From an uncultured Centipeda sp. (GTDB taxonomy: Bacteria > Bacillota > Negativicutes > Selenomonadales > Selenomonadaceae), in the NCBI GenBank assembly GCA_905372865.1, contig CAJPQT010000003.1:1-64000 (forward strand): DNA of 64,000 bases, in the 5' to 3' direction. Positions 44,295 through 53,137 of this stretch are shown here, piece by piece; position 1 is the first letter of the stretch; every line of letters starts with the position of its first letter. The position numbers and the translations under genes are program-made. Under the pieces are notes generated by a model. It did no database searches, was not told the DNA's origin, and saw nothing but the letters and a program-made list of their open reading frames with translations.

Positions 44295-45271
44295 GTGCAC
44301 CCGTCCTCTATCTCGTTGTACCCTGCTACAATGAGCAGGAAGTGCTGCTCGATACCGCAGAAAAACTGGGGCAAAAGCTCGCGGGGCTGATCGCATCGGG
44401 CAAGGTGCATGATCGAAGCCGCATTGCCTTCGTCAACGATGGCAGCCGCGACGGTACATGGGGCTTGATTTGTCAGTGTACGAGGCAAAATCCACACTTT
44501 TCCGGGATCAATCTCGCCCACAACGAGGGGCATCAGAATGCGCTGCTCGCGGGTCTCATGACTGTCCTTTCCCATGCGGATGTGACGATCAGCATGGATG
44601 CCGATCTGCAGGATGATATTGACGCGATCGACGCAATGCTTGAGAAGCACGCGGCGGGGGCGAATATCGTCTACGGCGTGCGCGAGAATCGTGCGTCGGA
44701 TACGTTCCTGAAACGTTTTACGGCGGAGAGTTTCTACCGTGCGATGCGTGCGCTTGGCGCGGATATTGTGTTCAACCATGCGGATTTTCGTCTGATGGAT
44801 CGGTGCGCCCTTATGGCGCTCGCGGAATATTCGGAGGTCAACCTCTTTCTCCGCGGGATTGTGCCCATGATCGGCCTGACCCATGATATTGTCTACTATA
44901 CACGCAAACAGCGGCTTGCAGGCGACTCGAAATATCCGTGGCGGCGCATGGCCTCGTTTGCGTGGGAGGGGGTGACATCGCTCTCGGCGCGTCCGATCCG
45001 TCTCATCTCGCAGATGGGCATCGTCATCTCATTCATCAGCGGGCTGATGCTTGTCTGGTCGATTGTACGGCACTTTGTGGGAGAGACCATTGTCGGCTGG
45101 ACGAGCCTCGTCGTCTCGCTTTGGTTTCTCGGCGGACTGATCCTGCTCTCCATTGGTGTCATCGGAGAGTATGTCGCGAAGATCTATCTCGAGGTGAAGC
45201 GACGCCCGCGCTATCTTGTACAGGATTTTATTGATTCGAATGAGAGCGAAAAAAATAAGCCCCTTTTTTGA
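44291..45271 (+). CDS. GT2 polyprenyl-phosphate glycosyltransferase (GtrB/DPM1-like)
   Basis: A 326-residue enzyme with a cytoplasmic GT-A domain and two C-terminal membrane helices (about 230-255 and 268-290). Motifs are VVPCYNEQEVL, the metal-binding SMDADLQDD (about 97-105) and the C-terminal KYPWRRMASFA. It is expected to transfer a sugar from a nucleotide donor to undecaprenyl phosphate. Its start overlaps the ArnT-like stop (ATGA), implying coupled translation and supply of donor to that enzyme. Confidence 0.93.
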   Translation: MSAPVLYLVVPCYNEQEVLLDTAEKLGQKLAGLIASGKVHDRSRIAFVNDGSRDGTWGLICQCTRQNPHFSGINLAHNEGHQNALLAGLMTVLSHADVTISMDADLQDDIDAIDAMLEKHAAGANIVYGVRENRASDTFLKRFTAESFYRAMRALGADIVFNHADFRLMDRCALMALAEYSEVNLFLRGIVPMIGLTHDIVYYTRKQRLAGDSKYPWRRMASFAWEGVTSLSARPIRLISQMGIVISFISGLMLVWSIVRHFVGETIVGWTSLVVSLWFLGGLILLSIGVIGEYVAKIYLEVKRRPRYLVQDFIDSNESEKNKPLF

Positions 45272-45439
45272 AAAATTTTTAGGAGAAAAAGAAGGAGAAT
45301 ATTATTTTGTGGAGAATTATTATTTGTGAAAGAGGAAATAGATTTGGTCTATGGTATCTTTCACACTCCACATTTTGAGGAAGGACATTCTTCCATTTTA
45401 TTTTGCTGTGTATTTTACAACCAATTAGGAGGGTTATTT

Positions 45440-45820
45440 ATGTCAGTATTTTATCTTGCAGACAAAAAGCACATGGTTGAGGTCTATGGTGATGAAGAGC
45501 TAAAGCTCTCTGTCGGCGGACAGGAACTTGCGGCGATCCGGCCGAATACCGTGGATGCTGCGCAGGAAAAGCACGTTCCCGTGGCGACGTACGATGCCGC
45601 TAAGAATGAGGTGCATGTCAAGGTCGGCTCCGTTGCCCATCCGATGACCGAGGAGCATCTCATCGAGTACATCATCCTCGTGACGAAGAAGGGCACACAG
45701 CGCATCAATCTCACCGCAGTGGATGCCCCCGAGGTTACGTTCCGTCTGGCAGACGGCGATACGCCGGTGAAGGTGCTCGAGTACTGCAATCTGCACGGAC
45801 TTTGGCAGGCAGAGCTCTAA
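45440..45820 (+). CDS. Superoxide reductase (desulfoferrodoxin family) lacking centre I cysteines
   Basis: A 126-residue iron protein that reduces superoxide without making oxygen, suited to an anaerobe. The catalytic square-pyramidal iron site is complete: H45 (EKHVPV), H67 and H73 (HPMTEEH), C116 and H119 (EYCNLHGLW), plus K44. In classical desulfoferrodoxin the first ~35 residues carry four Cys for centre I; here that region is kept in length but has no Cys at all (C116 is the only one). This is the class III-like state. AGGAGGG precedes the ATG. A terminator follows directly. Confidence 0.93.
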   Translation: MSVFYLADKKHMVEVYGDEELKLSVGGQELAAIRPNTVDAAQEKHVPVATYDAAKNEVHVKVGSVAHPMTEEHLIEYIILVTKKGTQRINLTAVDAPEVTFRLADGDTPVKVLEYCNLHGLWQAEL

Positions 45821-45838
45821 GCCGCGCCTGCTTCGCAG

Positions 45839-45871
45839 AAAGCTGTCGCACAGCCGTGCGGCAGCTTTTTT
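45839..45871 (+). terminator. Terminator of superoxide reductase gene
   Basis: AGCTGTCGCAC (45841-45851) pairs with GTGCGGCAGCT (45856-45866; one mismatch) and is followed by TTTTT. Confidence 0.9.
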
Positions 45872-45895
45872 GCACCCGAACGCTCCAAAAATCTA

Positions 45896-45924
45896 TCGCA
45901 TTTCCAATATTATTCCTGTATAAT
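45896..45924 (+). promoter_or_regulatory. Promoter of prmA operon
   Basis: TCGCAT (45896-45901), 17-bp spacer, consensus TATAAT (45919-45924), about 47 bp before the prmA start. Confidence 0.6.
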
Positions 45925-45971
45925 AGCTCTCAGCAAGGGAGAAAAGACTGCGAAATATAGGGGGTGATGGT

Positions 45972-46922
45972 ATGCGCTGGGCACAGGTGAGCGTTGTGAC
46001 AACCCATGAAGGGGCGGATTTGATCGGGAATATCCTGATGGAGCTTGGTGCCGCAGGGACAGAGATCGACGATCCGTCCCTTGTGAATGCGTACATCGAC
46101 GCGGGGCTCTGGGACTATACGGATCTGCCGCGTGCCGAGGATACGGAGACCGTGACGCTGCGGGCATATCTTCCCGAGGATGCGCGTCTGGAGGGCAGCC
46201 TCCTAACGCTCTCGGAGCGCGTGCAGAACCTGCGCGCCGTGGACGCACCCATCGGCGCGGGCACGATCTCGCACACGTTTGTTGCTGATGAAGACTGGGC
46301 GGAGACATGGAAGGCGTACATCCACACGGAGAAAATCGGACAGCGCATTGTCGTGCGTCCGACGTGGGAGGAGTATACCCCGCAGGGCGATGAGATCGTC
46401 ATTGACCTCGACCCGGGAGCGGCGTTCGGTACGGGCGCACACGCGACGACGGCGATGTGCCTGCGCTGGTTGGAGCACCTCGTATGCCCGCAGATGCGCG
46501 TCTACGATGTGGGCTGCGGCTCGGGCATTCTCGCCATTGCCGCCTCGAAGCTCGGTGCGGGCGAGGTCATCGCAGTGGACTATGATCCCGTTGCGGTTTC
46601 CGTTGCCGAGGAGAATATCCGCGCGAACCATGTGCACAACGCTGCGGCCCTTCAGAGTGACTTGCTGGCGGTCTGTACGGGGCTCGAGCCCGCTGCGCTC
46701 ATCACGGCGAATATCATTGCGGATATCATTATCCGCCTTTTCGACCAGCTGGACGCATATCTTGCTCCGGGTGGTGTCCTCCTCGCCTCGGGCATCATTG
46801 ACGACCGTATCGCCGACGTGGAGCGTGCGGCAGCAGCGCATGGCTATACTGTCCTCGACATGACCTGTGAAAAGGAGTGGGCAGCGATGATCATCCGGCG
46901 CACTGCAGAGCTGGAGCCCTGA
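45972..46922 (+). CDS. prmA: Ribosomal protein L11 methyltransferase
   Basis: A 316-residue SAM-dependent enzyme methylating ribosomal protein L11. An N-terminal substrate-recognition domain (1-100) precedes the methyltransferase core: DPGAAFGTGAHATT (about 153-166), VYDVGCGSGILAIAASKLGA as the SAM loop, and TANIIADIII as the catalytic-loop equivalent of N-L/I-x-x. GGGGGTGAT precedes the ATG. Its stop overlaps the start of rsmE, a pairing common in firmicutes. Confidence 0.96.
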   Translation: MRWAQVSVVTTHEGADLIGNILMELGAAGTEIDDPSLVNAYIDAGLWDYTDLPRAEDTETVTLRAYLPEDARLEGSLLTLSERVQNLRAVDAPIGAGTISHTFVADEDWAETWKAYIHTEKIGQRIVVRPTWEEYTPQGDEIVIDLDPGAAFGTGAHATTAMCLRWLEHLVCPQMRVYDVGCGSGILAIAASKLGAGEVIAVDYDPVAVSVAEENIRANHVHNAAALQSDLLAVCTGLEPAALITANIIADIIIRLFDQLDAYLAPGGVLLASGIIDDRIADVERAAAAHGYTVLDMTCEKEWAAMIIRRTAELEP

Positions 46923-47668
46923 TGCGCAGGCTGTTCTATGCGGGGGCGCTCGCGGAGGAAATTGAGATCACGGGCGGGGACGCACATCATCTCGTGCGTG
47001 TCATGCGTGCACAAAGCGGGGATGAGGTGATCGTCGCCGGTGGTGACGGCCGCGCTGCCCGTATGGCGATCTGCGGCATCGAGTGTGACCGCGTACATCT
47101 TCGCCGCATGGCATACCTGCCGCAGGCGGAGACAAGGAACGCCGAGGTCATCCTCATACAGGCACTTCTCAAGGGTGAGAAGATGGACTTTATCGTGCAG
47201 AAGGCGGTCGAGCTCGGCGCGGCAGCGCTCTATCCCATCGAAACAGAGCATGTCGTCGTACGCTACGATGCGAAAAAGGCAGCGGCGAAGGCCGTGCGCT
47301 GGCAGAAGATTGCGGACGAGGCGGCAAAGCAGTGCGGACGGCAGGCGCTCATGCCCGTTGCGGCGATTGCACCGCTGTCCGCACTCCTGCGGAATCCGGA
47401 GCTCTTTGGTGCACCAGATACGGCCGTTGTATTCTGCTACGAAGGCGAGCGCGAGCAGTCCCTGCGTACGCGTCTGCATGGGCTTTCCGTGCGGCGTGTC
47501 GTCTTGATCGTTGGTGCAGAGGGCGGATTTTCTCCCGCCGAGGCAGCGGCAATCCAAGCGGTGGGGGCGCAGTCCGTTTCGCTTGGACGATTGATTTTGC
47601 GTGCAGAGACGGCGGCACTTGCGGCAGTTGCCGTGACGCAGTACGAACTTGGAAACTTTGATCTTTAG
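46922..47668 (+). CDS. rsmE: 16S rRNA m3U1498 methyltransferase
   Basis: A 248-residue SPOUT-class rRNA methyltransferase. The N-terminal PUA-like domain has DAHHLVRVMRAQSGDEV; the C-terminal trefoil-knot domain has EAAKQCGRQALMPV, VGAEGGFSPAEA and the diagnostic SLGRLILRAETAA. The ATG at 46922 overlaps the prmA stop codon (TGATG), so translation is coupled. Length is normal for the family. Confidence 0.96.
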   Translation: MRRLFYAGALAEEIEITGGDAHHLVRVMRAQSGDEVIVAGGDGRAARMAICGIECDRVHLRRMAYLPQAETRNAEVILIQALLKGEKMDFIVQKAVELGAAALYPIETEHVVVRYDAKKAAAKAVRWQKIADEAAKQCGRQALMPVAAIAPLSALLRNPELFGAPDTAVVFCYEGEREQSLRTRLHGLSVRRVVLIVGAEGGFSPAEAAAIQAVGAQSVSLGRLILRAETAALAAVAVTQYELGNFDL

Positions 47669-47680
47669 GAAGGAAATATT

Positions 47681-48223
47681 ATGAAGAAGAGATATACAGC
47701 TCTTTTTGCGGCGGTATTTGCCGTCAGTATGATTACGGGCTGCGGCACGAGCAACAGTGCGGATCAGGGAACGACGGCAAAGGCACAGCCGTCCGCCGAA
47801 CAGAGCAAAGGCTCGGGGCAGCGCGGTGAGGCTGCGCCGACGTTCACGCTCAAGAACCTCGCGGGCGAGGATGTCGCCGTCGAGGCGAAGGGAAAGCCCT
47901 ACATCATCAACTTCTGGGCGACGTGGTGCCCGCCCTGTCAGGCGGAGATCCCCGATCTTGCGGCGTTCCATGCGGCGCACAAGGATGCGGTGGATTTCTA
48001 TGCCGTCAACCTGCAGGAGGATGCTGCGCCCGTGCAGAAATTTATGCAGGAGCGCAAGGCGGATCTGCCCGTCGTGCTCGACACGAAGGGGGCTGCGGCA
48101 ACTCTCTACGGCGTGCGGGCGATCCCGACCACCGTGGTCGTTGACAAGGAGGGCAAGATTGCCTTCCGCAAGACGGGCGGCGTGACGAAAGAGGAGCTGG
48201 AAGATGTCATCGGAAAGCTCTAA
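47681..48223 (+). CDS. TlpA-type thioredoxin-fold lipoprotein
   Basis: A 180-residue exported thiol-disulfide oxidoreductase. A lipoprotein signal ends ITGC (C21), followed by a Ser/Gln-rich linker and a thioredoxin domain from about 50. The active site WCPPC gives C83 and C86, and a cis-Pro follows in RAIPTTVVVD. It is a TlpA/ResA-like protein anchored to the membrane outer face. The next gene encodes the membrane electron donor CcdA, so the two form a reducing pathway, for example for cytochrome or envelope thiols. It starts 12 bp after rsmE. Confidence 0.94.
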   Translation: MKKRYTALFAAVFAVSMITGCGTSNSADQGTTAKAQPSAEQSKGSGQRGEAAPTFTLKNLAGEDVAVEAKGKPYIINFWATWCPPCQAEIPDLAAFHAAHKDAVDFYAVNLQEDAAPVQKFMQERKADLPVVLDTKGAAATLYGVRAIPTTVVVDKEGKIAFRKTGGVTKEELEDVIGKL

Positions 48224-48250
48224 AAGGGCGATGCGGGGAGGGCGGACCGT

Positions 48251-48934
48251 ATGGAAATGACACTGCTCGGCGGCGCATTCCTCGCGGGCTTTCTCTCGTT
48301 TATCTCACCGTGTGTGCTGCCTCTTTTGCCGACCTTTTCCCTGATTCTTGCAAAGAACAGTCAGCAGGACGGCGGTGAGGCGCGGCGGCTGTATGCGAAC
48401 ACGACTGCATTCCTCGCGGGATTTACGCTCGTCTTTGTCCTGCTCGGCGCGTCGGCGTCTCTGATCGGCACATGGCTTTTCTCCTATCAGGAACTCCTGC
48501 GGCAGGGTGCGGCTGTGCTGATTATCATCATGGGGCTCTTCATGACGGGCTGGATACGGATTCCGCTGCTCCTGCGTGAGTACCGCCCCTTTCAGCGGCG
48601 CGGCTTTGACGGCATCGGCGGCGCGTTCCTTCTTGGCTGCGGCTTTACCCTCGGATGGACACCGTGTACGGGGCCGATGCTCGCCACCATCCTCCTCTAC
48701 GCGGGGGATACGGCGACCGTCGGCGCGGGTGCGCTGCTGCTCCTCGTCTACAGTCTCGGCTTTGCCGTTCCGTTCTTTCTGCTCGCCGTCATCTGGCGGC
48801 GGCACATCATGAAGCTGCGTGCGTTCTATCAGTATCTTCCGCGCATCCAGCAGGCGGCAGGCATCGTGCTCGTCCTCCTCGGCGTTCTGCTCTGGTCGGA
48901 CTCACTCACCTATCTTGTGCGCGTTTTGTCCTAA
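48251..48934 (+). CDS. ccdA: CcdA/DsbD-type thiol-disulfide transporter
   Basis: A 227-residue membrane protein with six helices. Each half has one of the paired functional cysteines: C21 in FISPCVLPLLP and C139 in GWTPCTGP. It passes electrons from cytoplasmic thioredoxin to outer-face proteins such as the TlpA-like lipoprotein encoded just before it. Length and motifs are those of CcdA; the large DsbD alpha and gamma domains are absent. Confidence 0.95.
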   Translation: MEMTLLGGAFLAGFLSFISPCVLPLLPTFSLILAKNSQQDGGEARRLYANTTAFLAGFTLVFVLLGASASLIGTWLFSYQELLRQGAAVLIIIMGLFMTGWIRIPLLLREYRPFQRRGFDGIGGAFLLGCGFTLGWTPCTGPMLATILLYAGDTATVGAGALLLLVYSLGFAVPFFLLAVIWRRHIMKLRAFYQYLPRIQQAAGIVLVLLGVLLWSDSLTYLVRVLS

Positions 48935-48941
48935 ATAAAAT

Positions 48942-48989
48942 GAAAACGACCTCCCTTCATCGCGTTCTTGCGGTAGGGCGGTCGTTTTC
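48942..48989 (+). terminator. Terminator after ccdA
   Basis: GAAAACGACCTCCCT (48942-48956) pairs with AGGGCGGTCGTTTTC (48975-48989; one mismatch) across an 18-base loop; a T-rich end is contained in the right arm. Confidence 0.85.
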
Positions 48990-48999
48990 GTTTGGCAGA

Positions 49000-49028
49000 T
49001 TGAATTTTGGTGCGCTGTGTGCTATGGT
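49000..49028 (+). promoter_or_regulatory. Promoter of ECF S-component gene
   Basis: TTGAAT (49000-49005), 17-bp spacer, TATGGT (49023-49028). Confidence 0.55.
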
Positions 49029-49051
49029 ATAGAGTGACATTAGGAAAGGAT

Positions 49052-49585
49052 TTGGATAACCTCATGGAACAGCACCATACAGGAAAAACATCGTTTACCA
49101 CACAGGAACTCGTCTTTACCGCACTTATGACGGCACTCGTTTTTGTCGCGACCTATCTTCCACACATCCCGATTCCGCTCGGCTATGCACATCTTGGGGA
49201 TGCCGTGATCTTCCTGCTTGCACTTCTCATGCCGCGCCGCAGCGCGCTCTTTGCCGCGTGCATTGGCTCTGCACTCGCCGATCTTCTTGGTGGATTCGCA
49301 ATCTGGGTTGTGCCGACGCTCGTCATCAAATGTGTTATGACAGAGCTTGTCTGCCGCATGGGACGAAGAGGAACTGTGATCGCATCCCACACAAGTGTGA
49401 TCGTTGCACTCACACTCTCAAGTCTCTGGATGGCGGCGGCGTATACCCTTGCAGGCGCTGTACTTTACGCGAGCCTACCCGCTGCACTCGCCTCCGCCCC
49501 GGGGCTTCTCATGGAGGGCATTGTGAACAGCATCATTGCATTTTTCCTGCTGCCCTTGCTGCGGGAGCGGTTTCCGAGGTTTTAG
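49052..49585 (+). CDS. ECF transporter S component
   Basis: A ~177-residue membrane protein with about five or six helices, of the vitamin-uptake substrate-binding (S) subunit type that docks on a shared energising module. The N-terminal TTQELVFTALMTALVFVATY and the block IPLGYAHLGDAVIFLLALLM, then GSALADLLGGFAIWVVPT, are typical of the ECF-ribofla_trS-like family. The vitamin is not evident. No ECF ATPases are in the window. A TTG at 49052 has AGGAAAGG nearby; the ATG at 49064 is the alternative start. No riboswitch was recognised in the short leader. Confidence 0.87.
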   Translation: MDNLMEQHHTGKTSFTTQELVFTALMTALVFVATYLPHIPIPLGYAHLGDAVIFLLALLMPRRSALFAACIGSALADLLGGFAIWVVPTLVIKCVMTELVCRMGRRGTVIASHTSVIVALTLSSLWMAAAYTLAGAVLYASLPAALASAPGLLMEGIVNSIIAFFLLPLLRERFPRF

Positions 49586-49654
49586 GATGCAGTGGGAGAG
49601 GTCTGATTTTTCGTTATGGATCATAGGAATACTGACTTAATAAAGGAGAATAAC

Positions 49655-50626
49655 ATGGGGGCTTATGAAAATAACGAATATGAAGATACGGATGTTTATG
49701 ATATCAGTGTTTGTGTTTTAGTATATCGACCGGATTATGAAAAGTTATTTATAACATTAAATTCAATCGTCCAACAAAAGGGATGTCGTTATGAGATTGT
49801 GCTTACGGATGATGGGTCAGAGGATTTTCGCCATCAGGAAATCGAGCAGTGGTTGGACGAACGACATTTCTCCCAGTATACGATTGTGCGCAGTCCCGTC
49901 AATCGAGGAATCGTTCATAATGAGATGAATGCTCTGCGTGTGGCACGCGGCCGGTATATTAAATGCATATCCCCTGGAGACTATTTATATAACGAACATG
50001 TTCTGGCAGAAATGATTCACTTCATGGAGTTGGAAGGATATAAGATCGCTTTTGGAAGAGCTTGTTATTATAAACAAAGACAGAATGGCTATGAGATATT
50101 AAACACGACAAATCCGCTTGACCTGCGCCCTTATTATAATAATGATATTGATGCAATTAAGAAAGCATATCTTCTCTATGGAGATTTTGCCTGTGGAGCT
50201 GCCTTCATTGCGGAACGACAGCTCCTGACAATGTATATAGAAGCTGTTTTAGATGTTATTGTCTATGGAGAAGATGCTGTATATTCCATGATGATTGCCG
50301 ATGGCATTCATCTCGGTTTTTGGGATCAAAATCTTATATGGTATGAATATGGCACCGGAGTGTCCATGGAGGAAAAGGAATGGCGAGCGCGTATTGGGCA
50401 GGATAACGCCATATGTTTGGCTGTTGTTGAGGAGAAATACCCGGAACTTCGTGTTGAAAAAGAGCGGTTATGCCATGTACATGGAGTCAATAATTTCAAT
50501 GAAGTACGGAACGAATATGCAAGAGATGTTGTCGCAATACAGATACGGCAAGAAGGCGGCTACCTAAAAAATGTTGACCCACATACGTTAGAAAAGCTGG
50601 GAGGAAGGAAAGCCGTGTTTGTTTGA
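49655..50626 (+). CDS. GT2 family glycosyltransferase, copy A
   Basis: A 323-residue cytoplasmic GT-A glycosyltransferase. It opens with [20 protein letters not shown], then [13 protein letters not shown] (nucleotide-sugar Asp), a long central region with [11 protein letters not shown] in place of the usual DxD, and ends with a [13 protein letters not shown] tail. It is clearly paralogous to the gene at 54242 and to the remnant at 55882. AAAGGAG precedes the ATG at 49655. It is the first gene of an AT-richer glycan island, suggesting horizontal acquisition. Donor and acceptor are unknown. Confidence 0.9.
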   Translation: MGAYENNEYEDTDVYDISVCVLVYRPDYEKLFITLNSIVQQKGCRYEIVLTDDGSEDFRHQEIEQWLDERHFSQYTIVRSPVNRGIVHNEMNALRVARGRYIKCISPGDYLYNEHVLAEMIHFMELEGYKIAFGRACYYKQRQNGYEILNTTNPLDLRPYYNNDIDAIKKAYLLYGDFACGAAFIAERQLLTMYIEAVLDVIVYGEDAVYSMMIADGIHLGFWDQNLIWYEYGTGVSMEEKEWRARIGQDNAICLAVVEEKYPELRVEKERLCHVHGVNNFNEVRNEYARDVVAIQIRQEGGYLKNVDPHTLEKLGGRKAVFV

Positions 50627-50658
50627 GTCTGCACATAACATGCAATTTAGGGGTTAAA

Positions 50659-50820
50659 ATGATTGTAACAGAGGAGGAATTCACGGAGAATCTGAAGAAG
50701 ATCCTTCGAGAGGATTGCTCAGGGTACCCGATTCGTTCGTTTGACGTTGATATGCGCGTACAAGAGGCCCTGTATGTGGAGCTTTGGACGATGAGTCAGC
50801 AGGAAAATACGACTTCCTAA
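50659..50820 (+). pseudogene. Remnant: C-terminal tail of an acyltransferase-GT gene
   Basis: A 53-codon frame begins VTEEEFTENLKKILREDCSG after two residues and closely matches the last ~50 residues of the next gene (VTEDEFAENLKRIIWEDQSN, then VDMSTQKALY against VDMRVQEALY). It therefore looks like the surviving 3' end of a deleted tandem copy of that gene. It has only a weak ribosome binding site. It could still be translated as a short protein, but origin by recombination is the simpler reading. Confidence 0.7.
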
Positions 50821-50852
50821 CCATTGTGTTTGCGGAAAAAGGAGATCGCAGT

Positions 50853-52718
50853 ATGAAATTCCATGTGACACTGGAGAAAGATGTGTGCAGACATGTCATT
50901 TCTTATGAGAGTGGACGAACAGCACTGACCGCAGGAGAGGGGACCACTGTATGCAGTGCAGATCTTATTGTCGAAGACGATGCATGCCATGTTGTGCTTG
51001 GACGAGATTCTGTCGTTTCTTATGAGGTGTCATTTGTTTTTTCAAGCATATCGAGAAATACTTATGCAGAAAATTATCTCTTTGGGTCTGTAAAAGAGCG
51101 TTCATTGGAGCCGCGAGAAATTGTCATCGGCAATGAGGTTTATATTGGTGCCCGCGCTATGATTATGGAGGGGGTACAGATTGATGACGGTGCAATAGTT
51201 CTTCCTGGCAGCGTTGTTATGGAGCCTGTACCTTCCTATGCTGTTGTTGCCGGCAACCCTGCACAGATCATTTGCTGTCGGGTCGATGATAACACCATAA
51301 AATCCCCTGTCATCGATGCCGATACACAACGTAAACTGGATGAGTTTCAGGAAGAGTGCCAGCAGTTTCTCAGGATGATTGGCTGTAACATACGTAATGG
51401 ATATATTGAGAAAGCCTTGTCTGATTTGAGCTATTTGGCTATGCAGATCTATAACCCAAGTCAGTACTTCACGGATGATGTTATGGAGAGTTATCTGAGT
51501 GAGCTGCTGGACCATCTGCCGTGCCCATCCTATACCCCGCGCAATCATGACCGGCGAAGGATTGTATTCTATGATGGGTTTGGTCTTGACACGCGGGGGC
51601 TTTCCCTTATTTATTTACGAGCGTTAAGTAAAATGGATGTGGATGTTCTCTTGATCACAGTTGAACAGGCATTCGGAAATATTCCTATGATCGAGAAGAC
51701 ACTAAAAAGATGTTCCGGGAGAATACACTATCTTTCGAATGAATCGAACCCATCTTATATTGATTACTACCAAGATATTTGCCAGGCGATCACCGATTTT
51801 TGTCCTGATGTTGGCTTTTTGTGTACGACGCCATGGGATATCAGTGCAATTTTGGCATTTATGCAGATGTCCGGCAAGATGAAGCGCTACCAGATCAATC
51901 TGACGGATCATGCATTCTGGCTGGGAAGACAGGCATTCGATTTCTGTCTGGAATTTCGTGACTTCGGCGCAAATGTATCACGTATCCATCGTAATATTCC
52001 GATGAGAAAAATATTGAAACAGCCTTATTATCCATTTGTTGATGAGGATATCTCATTTGCAGGCTTTCCGTTTGAGAAAGAAGAAGGTGACTTTGTTATA
52101 TTTTCGGGAGGTACCTGTTATAAAACGATCGATCGGGAAAACAGCTATTACCGTATTGTTGATTTCTGTTTGCACGAGTTTCCACATACAAAATTTTGGT
52201 ATGCAGGAACCGTGAATATAGAAAGTCATGCAAATCCTTTGATCGAATTAGCGAAGAAATATCGAGGGAGGGTATTTTGTTCGGACGAGCGGAGCGATTT
52301 GCTTCAGATCCTGCAGCATGTGGATATGTATCTCAATACTTGCCCTCAGATCGGCGGACTTATGACCCAGTACAGTGTGTTGGCGGGACGACCGCCGATA
52401 ACTTTCCGTTGTCTGCCAAAGTCCGCGGGGGCAGAGTCCGTTCTGTTGCCGCATACAGAGCCCCTTGGCATCGAGTTTACCGATATGAATAAGCTGTTTT
52501 CCGAGATCAAGCGCTTTATCGGAGATCCTGTCTATCGAAGTGGAAAAGAGGCTTGTATGAACGCCATGAAGCTCGTTGTCACCGAAGATGAATTTGCAGA
52601 AAATCTAAAAAGAATTATCTGGGAAGATCAATCAAACTATGATATTTCTTGGTTTGCTGTGGATATGAGTACGCAGAAAGCCTTGTATGCATATATTTGG
52701 GCAAAAATGGTGAATTGA
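50853..52718 (+). CDS. Hexapeptide acyltransferase-glycosyltransferase fusion
   Basis: A 621-residue two-part protein. Residues 1 to about 150 are a left-handed beta-helix acyltransferase: VIGNEVYIGARAMIMEGVQI, then GAIVLPGSVV, and SYAVVAGNPAQII, the standard ending of sugar O-acetyltransferases. From about 150 onward is a GT-B-like region with RRIVFYDGFGLDTRGLSLIY, a central FWLGRQAFDF, and a C-terminal Rossmann-like half (FVIFSGGTCYKTIDR; LQHVDMYLNTCPQIGGLMTQ), similar to O-linked GlcNAc/SPINDLY or flagellin-type transferases in layout only. AAAAAGGAG lies nine bases before the ATG at 50853. The two activities may add and acylate the same sugar. The C-terminal tail is duplicated in the remnant upstream. 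Confidence 0.75.
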   Translation: MKFHVTLEKDVCRHVISYESGRTALTAGEGTTVCSADLIVEDDACHVVLGRDSVVSYEVSFVFSSISRNTYAENYLFGSVKERSLEPREIVIGNEVYIGARAMIMEGVQIDDGAIVLPGSVVMEPVPSYAVVAGNPAQIICCRVDDNTIKSPVIDADTQRKLDEFQEECQQFLRMIGCNIRNGYIEKALSDLSYLAMQIYNPSQYFTDDVMESYLSELLDHLPCPSYTPRNHDRRRIVFYDGFGLDTRGLSLIYLRALSKMDVDVLLITVEQAFGNIPMIEKTLKRCSGRIHYLSNESNPSYIDYYQDICQAITDFCPDVGFLCTTPWDISAILAFMQMSGKMKRYQINLTDHAFWLGRQAFDFCLEFRDFGANVSRIHRNIPMRKILKQPYYPFVDEDISFAGFPFEKEEGDFVIFSGGTCYKTIDRENSYYRIVDFCLHEFPHTKFWYAGTVNIESHANPLIELAKKYRGRVFCSDERSDLLQILQHVDMYLNTCPQIGGLMTQYSVLAGRPPITFRCLPKSAGAESVLLPHTEPLGIEFTDMNKLFSEIKRFIGDPVYRSGKEACMNAMKLVVTEDEFAENLKRIIWEDQSNYDISWFAVDMSTQKALYAYIWAKMVN

Positions 52719-52726
52719 GGGGATTT

Positions 52727-53137
52727 ATGCAGATTGTAAAATATGTGTTTCAGCCACATGGAGATGAGCGTGGCATGCTTGTTGCATTGGAGGAGTTCAA
52801 TGACATCCCCTTTCGCATTAAGCGTGTTTACTATATGTACGATACTGTTTCGGGCGTTGTGCGCGGACATCATGCGCATAAAAAGCTTGAACAGATTTTG
52901 ATCTGTATTCATGGGACATGCAAGATTCGTCTGGATAATGGCAGAGAGAAGAAAATTGTCCCGCTTGAAAAACCCTATGAGGGACTCTATATCTCCCATG
53001 CCATGTGGAGAGAGATGTATGATTTCTCGTCGGATGCCGTGCTCTTGGTGCTCGCGTCCGAGGTCTACGATGAGGCAGACTATATCCGCGACTATGATGA
53101 GTTCTTGCGTATGGTACAGGGGGAGGAACGGGCATGA
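52727..53137 (+). CDS. FdtA/QdtA-like sugar 3,4-ketoisomerase
   Basis: A 136-residue cupin of the WxcM/FdtA family, which isomerises dTDP-4-keto-6-deoxyglucose to the 3-keto sugar. Family signs are RGMLVALEE near the start, RGHHAHKKLEQIL with the catalytic His cluster (H48, H49, H51), and YISHAMWREMYDFS. GAGGGG precedes the ATG. Its stop overlaps the start of the aminotransferase gene, and together they would make a dTDP-3-amino-3,6-dideoxyhexose. The upstream enzymes RmlA and RmlB are not in the window. Confidence 0.9.
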   Translation: MQIVKYVFQPHGDERGMLVALEEFNDIPFRIKRVYYMYDTVSGVVRGHHAHKKLEQILICIHGTCKIRLDNGREKKIVPLEKPYEGLYISHAMWREMYDFSSDAVLLVLASEVYDEADYIRDYDEFLRMVQGEERA

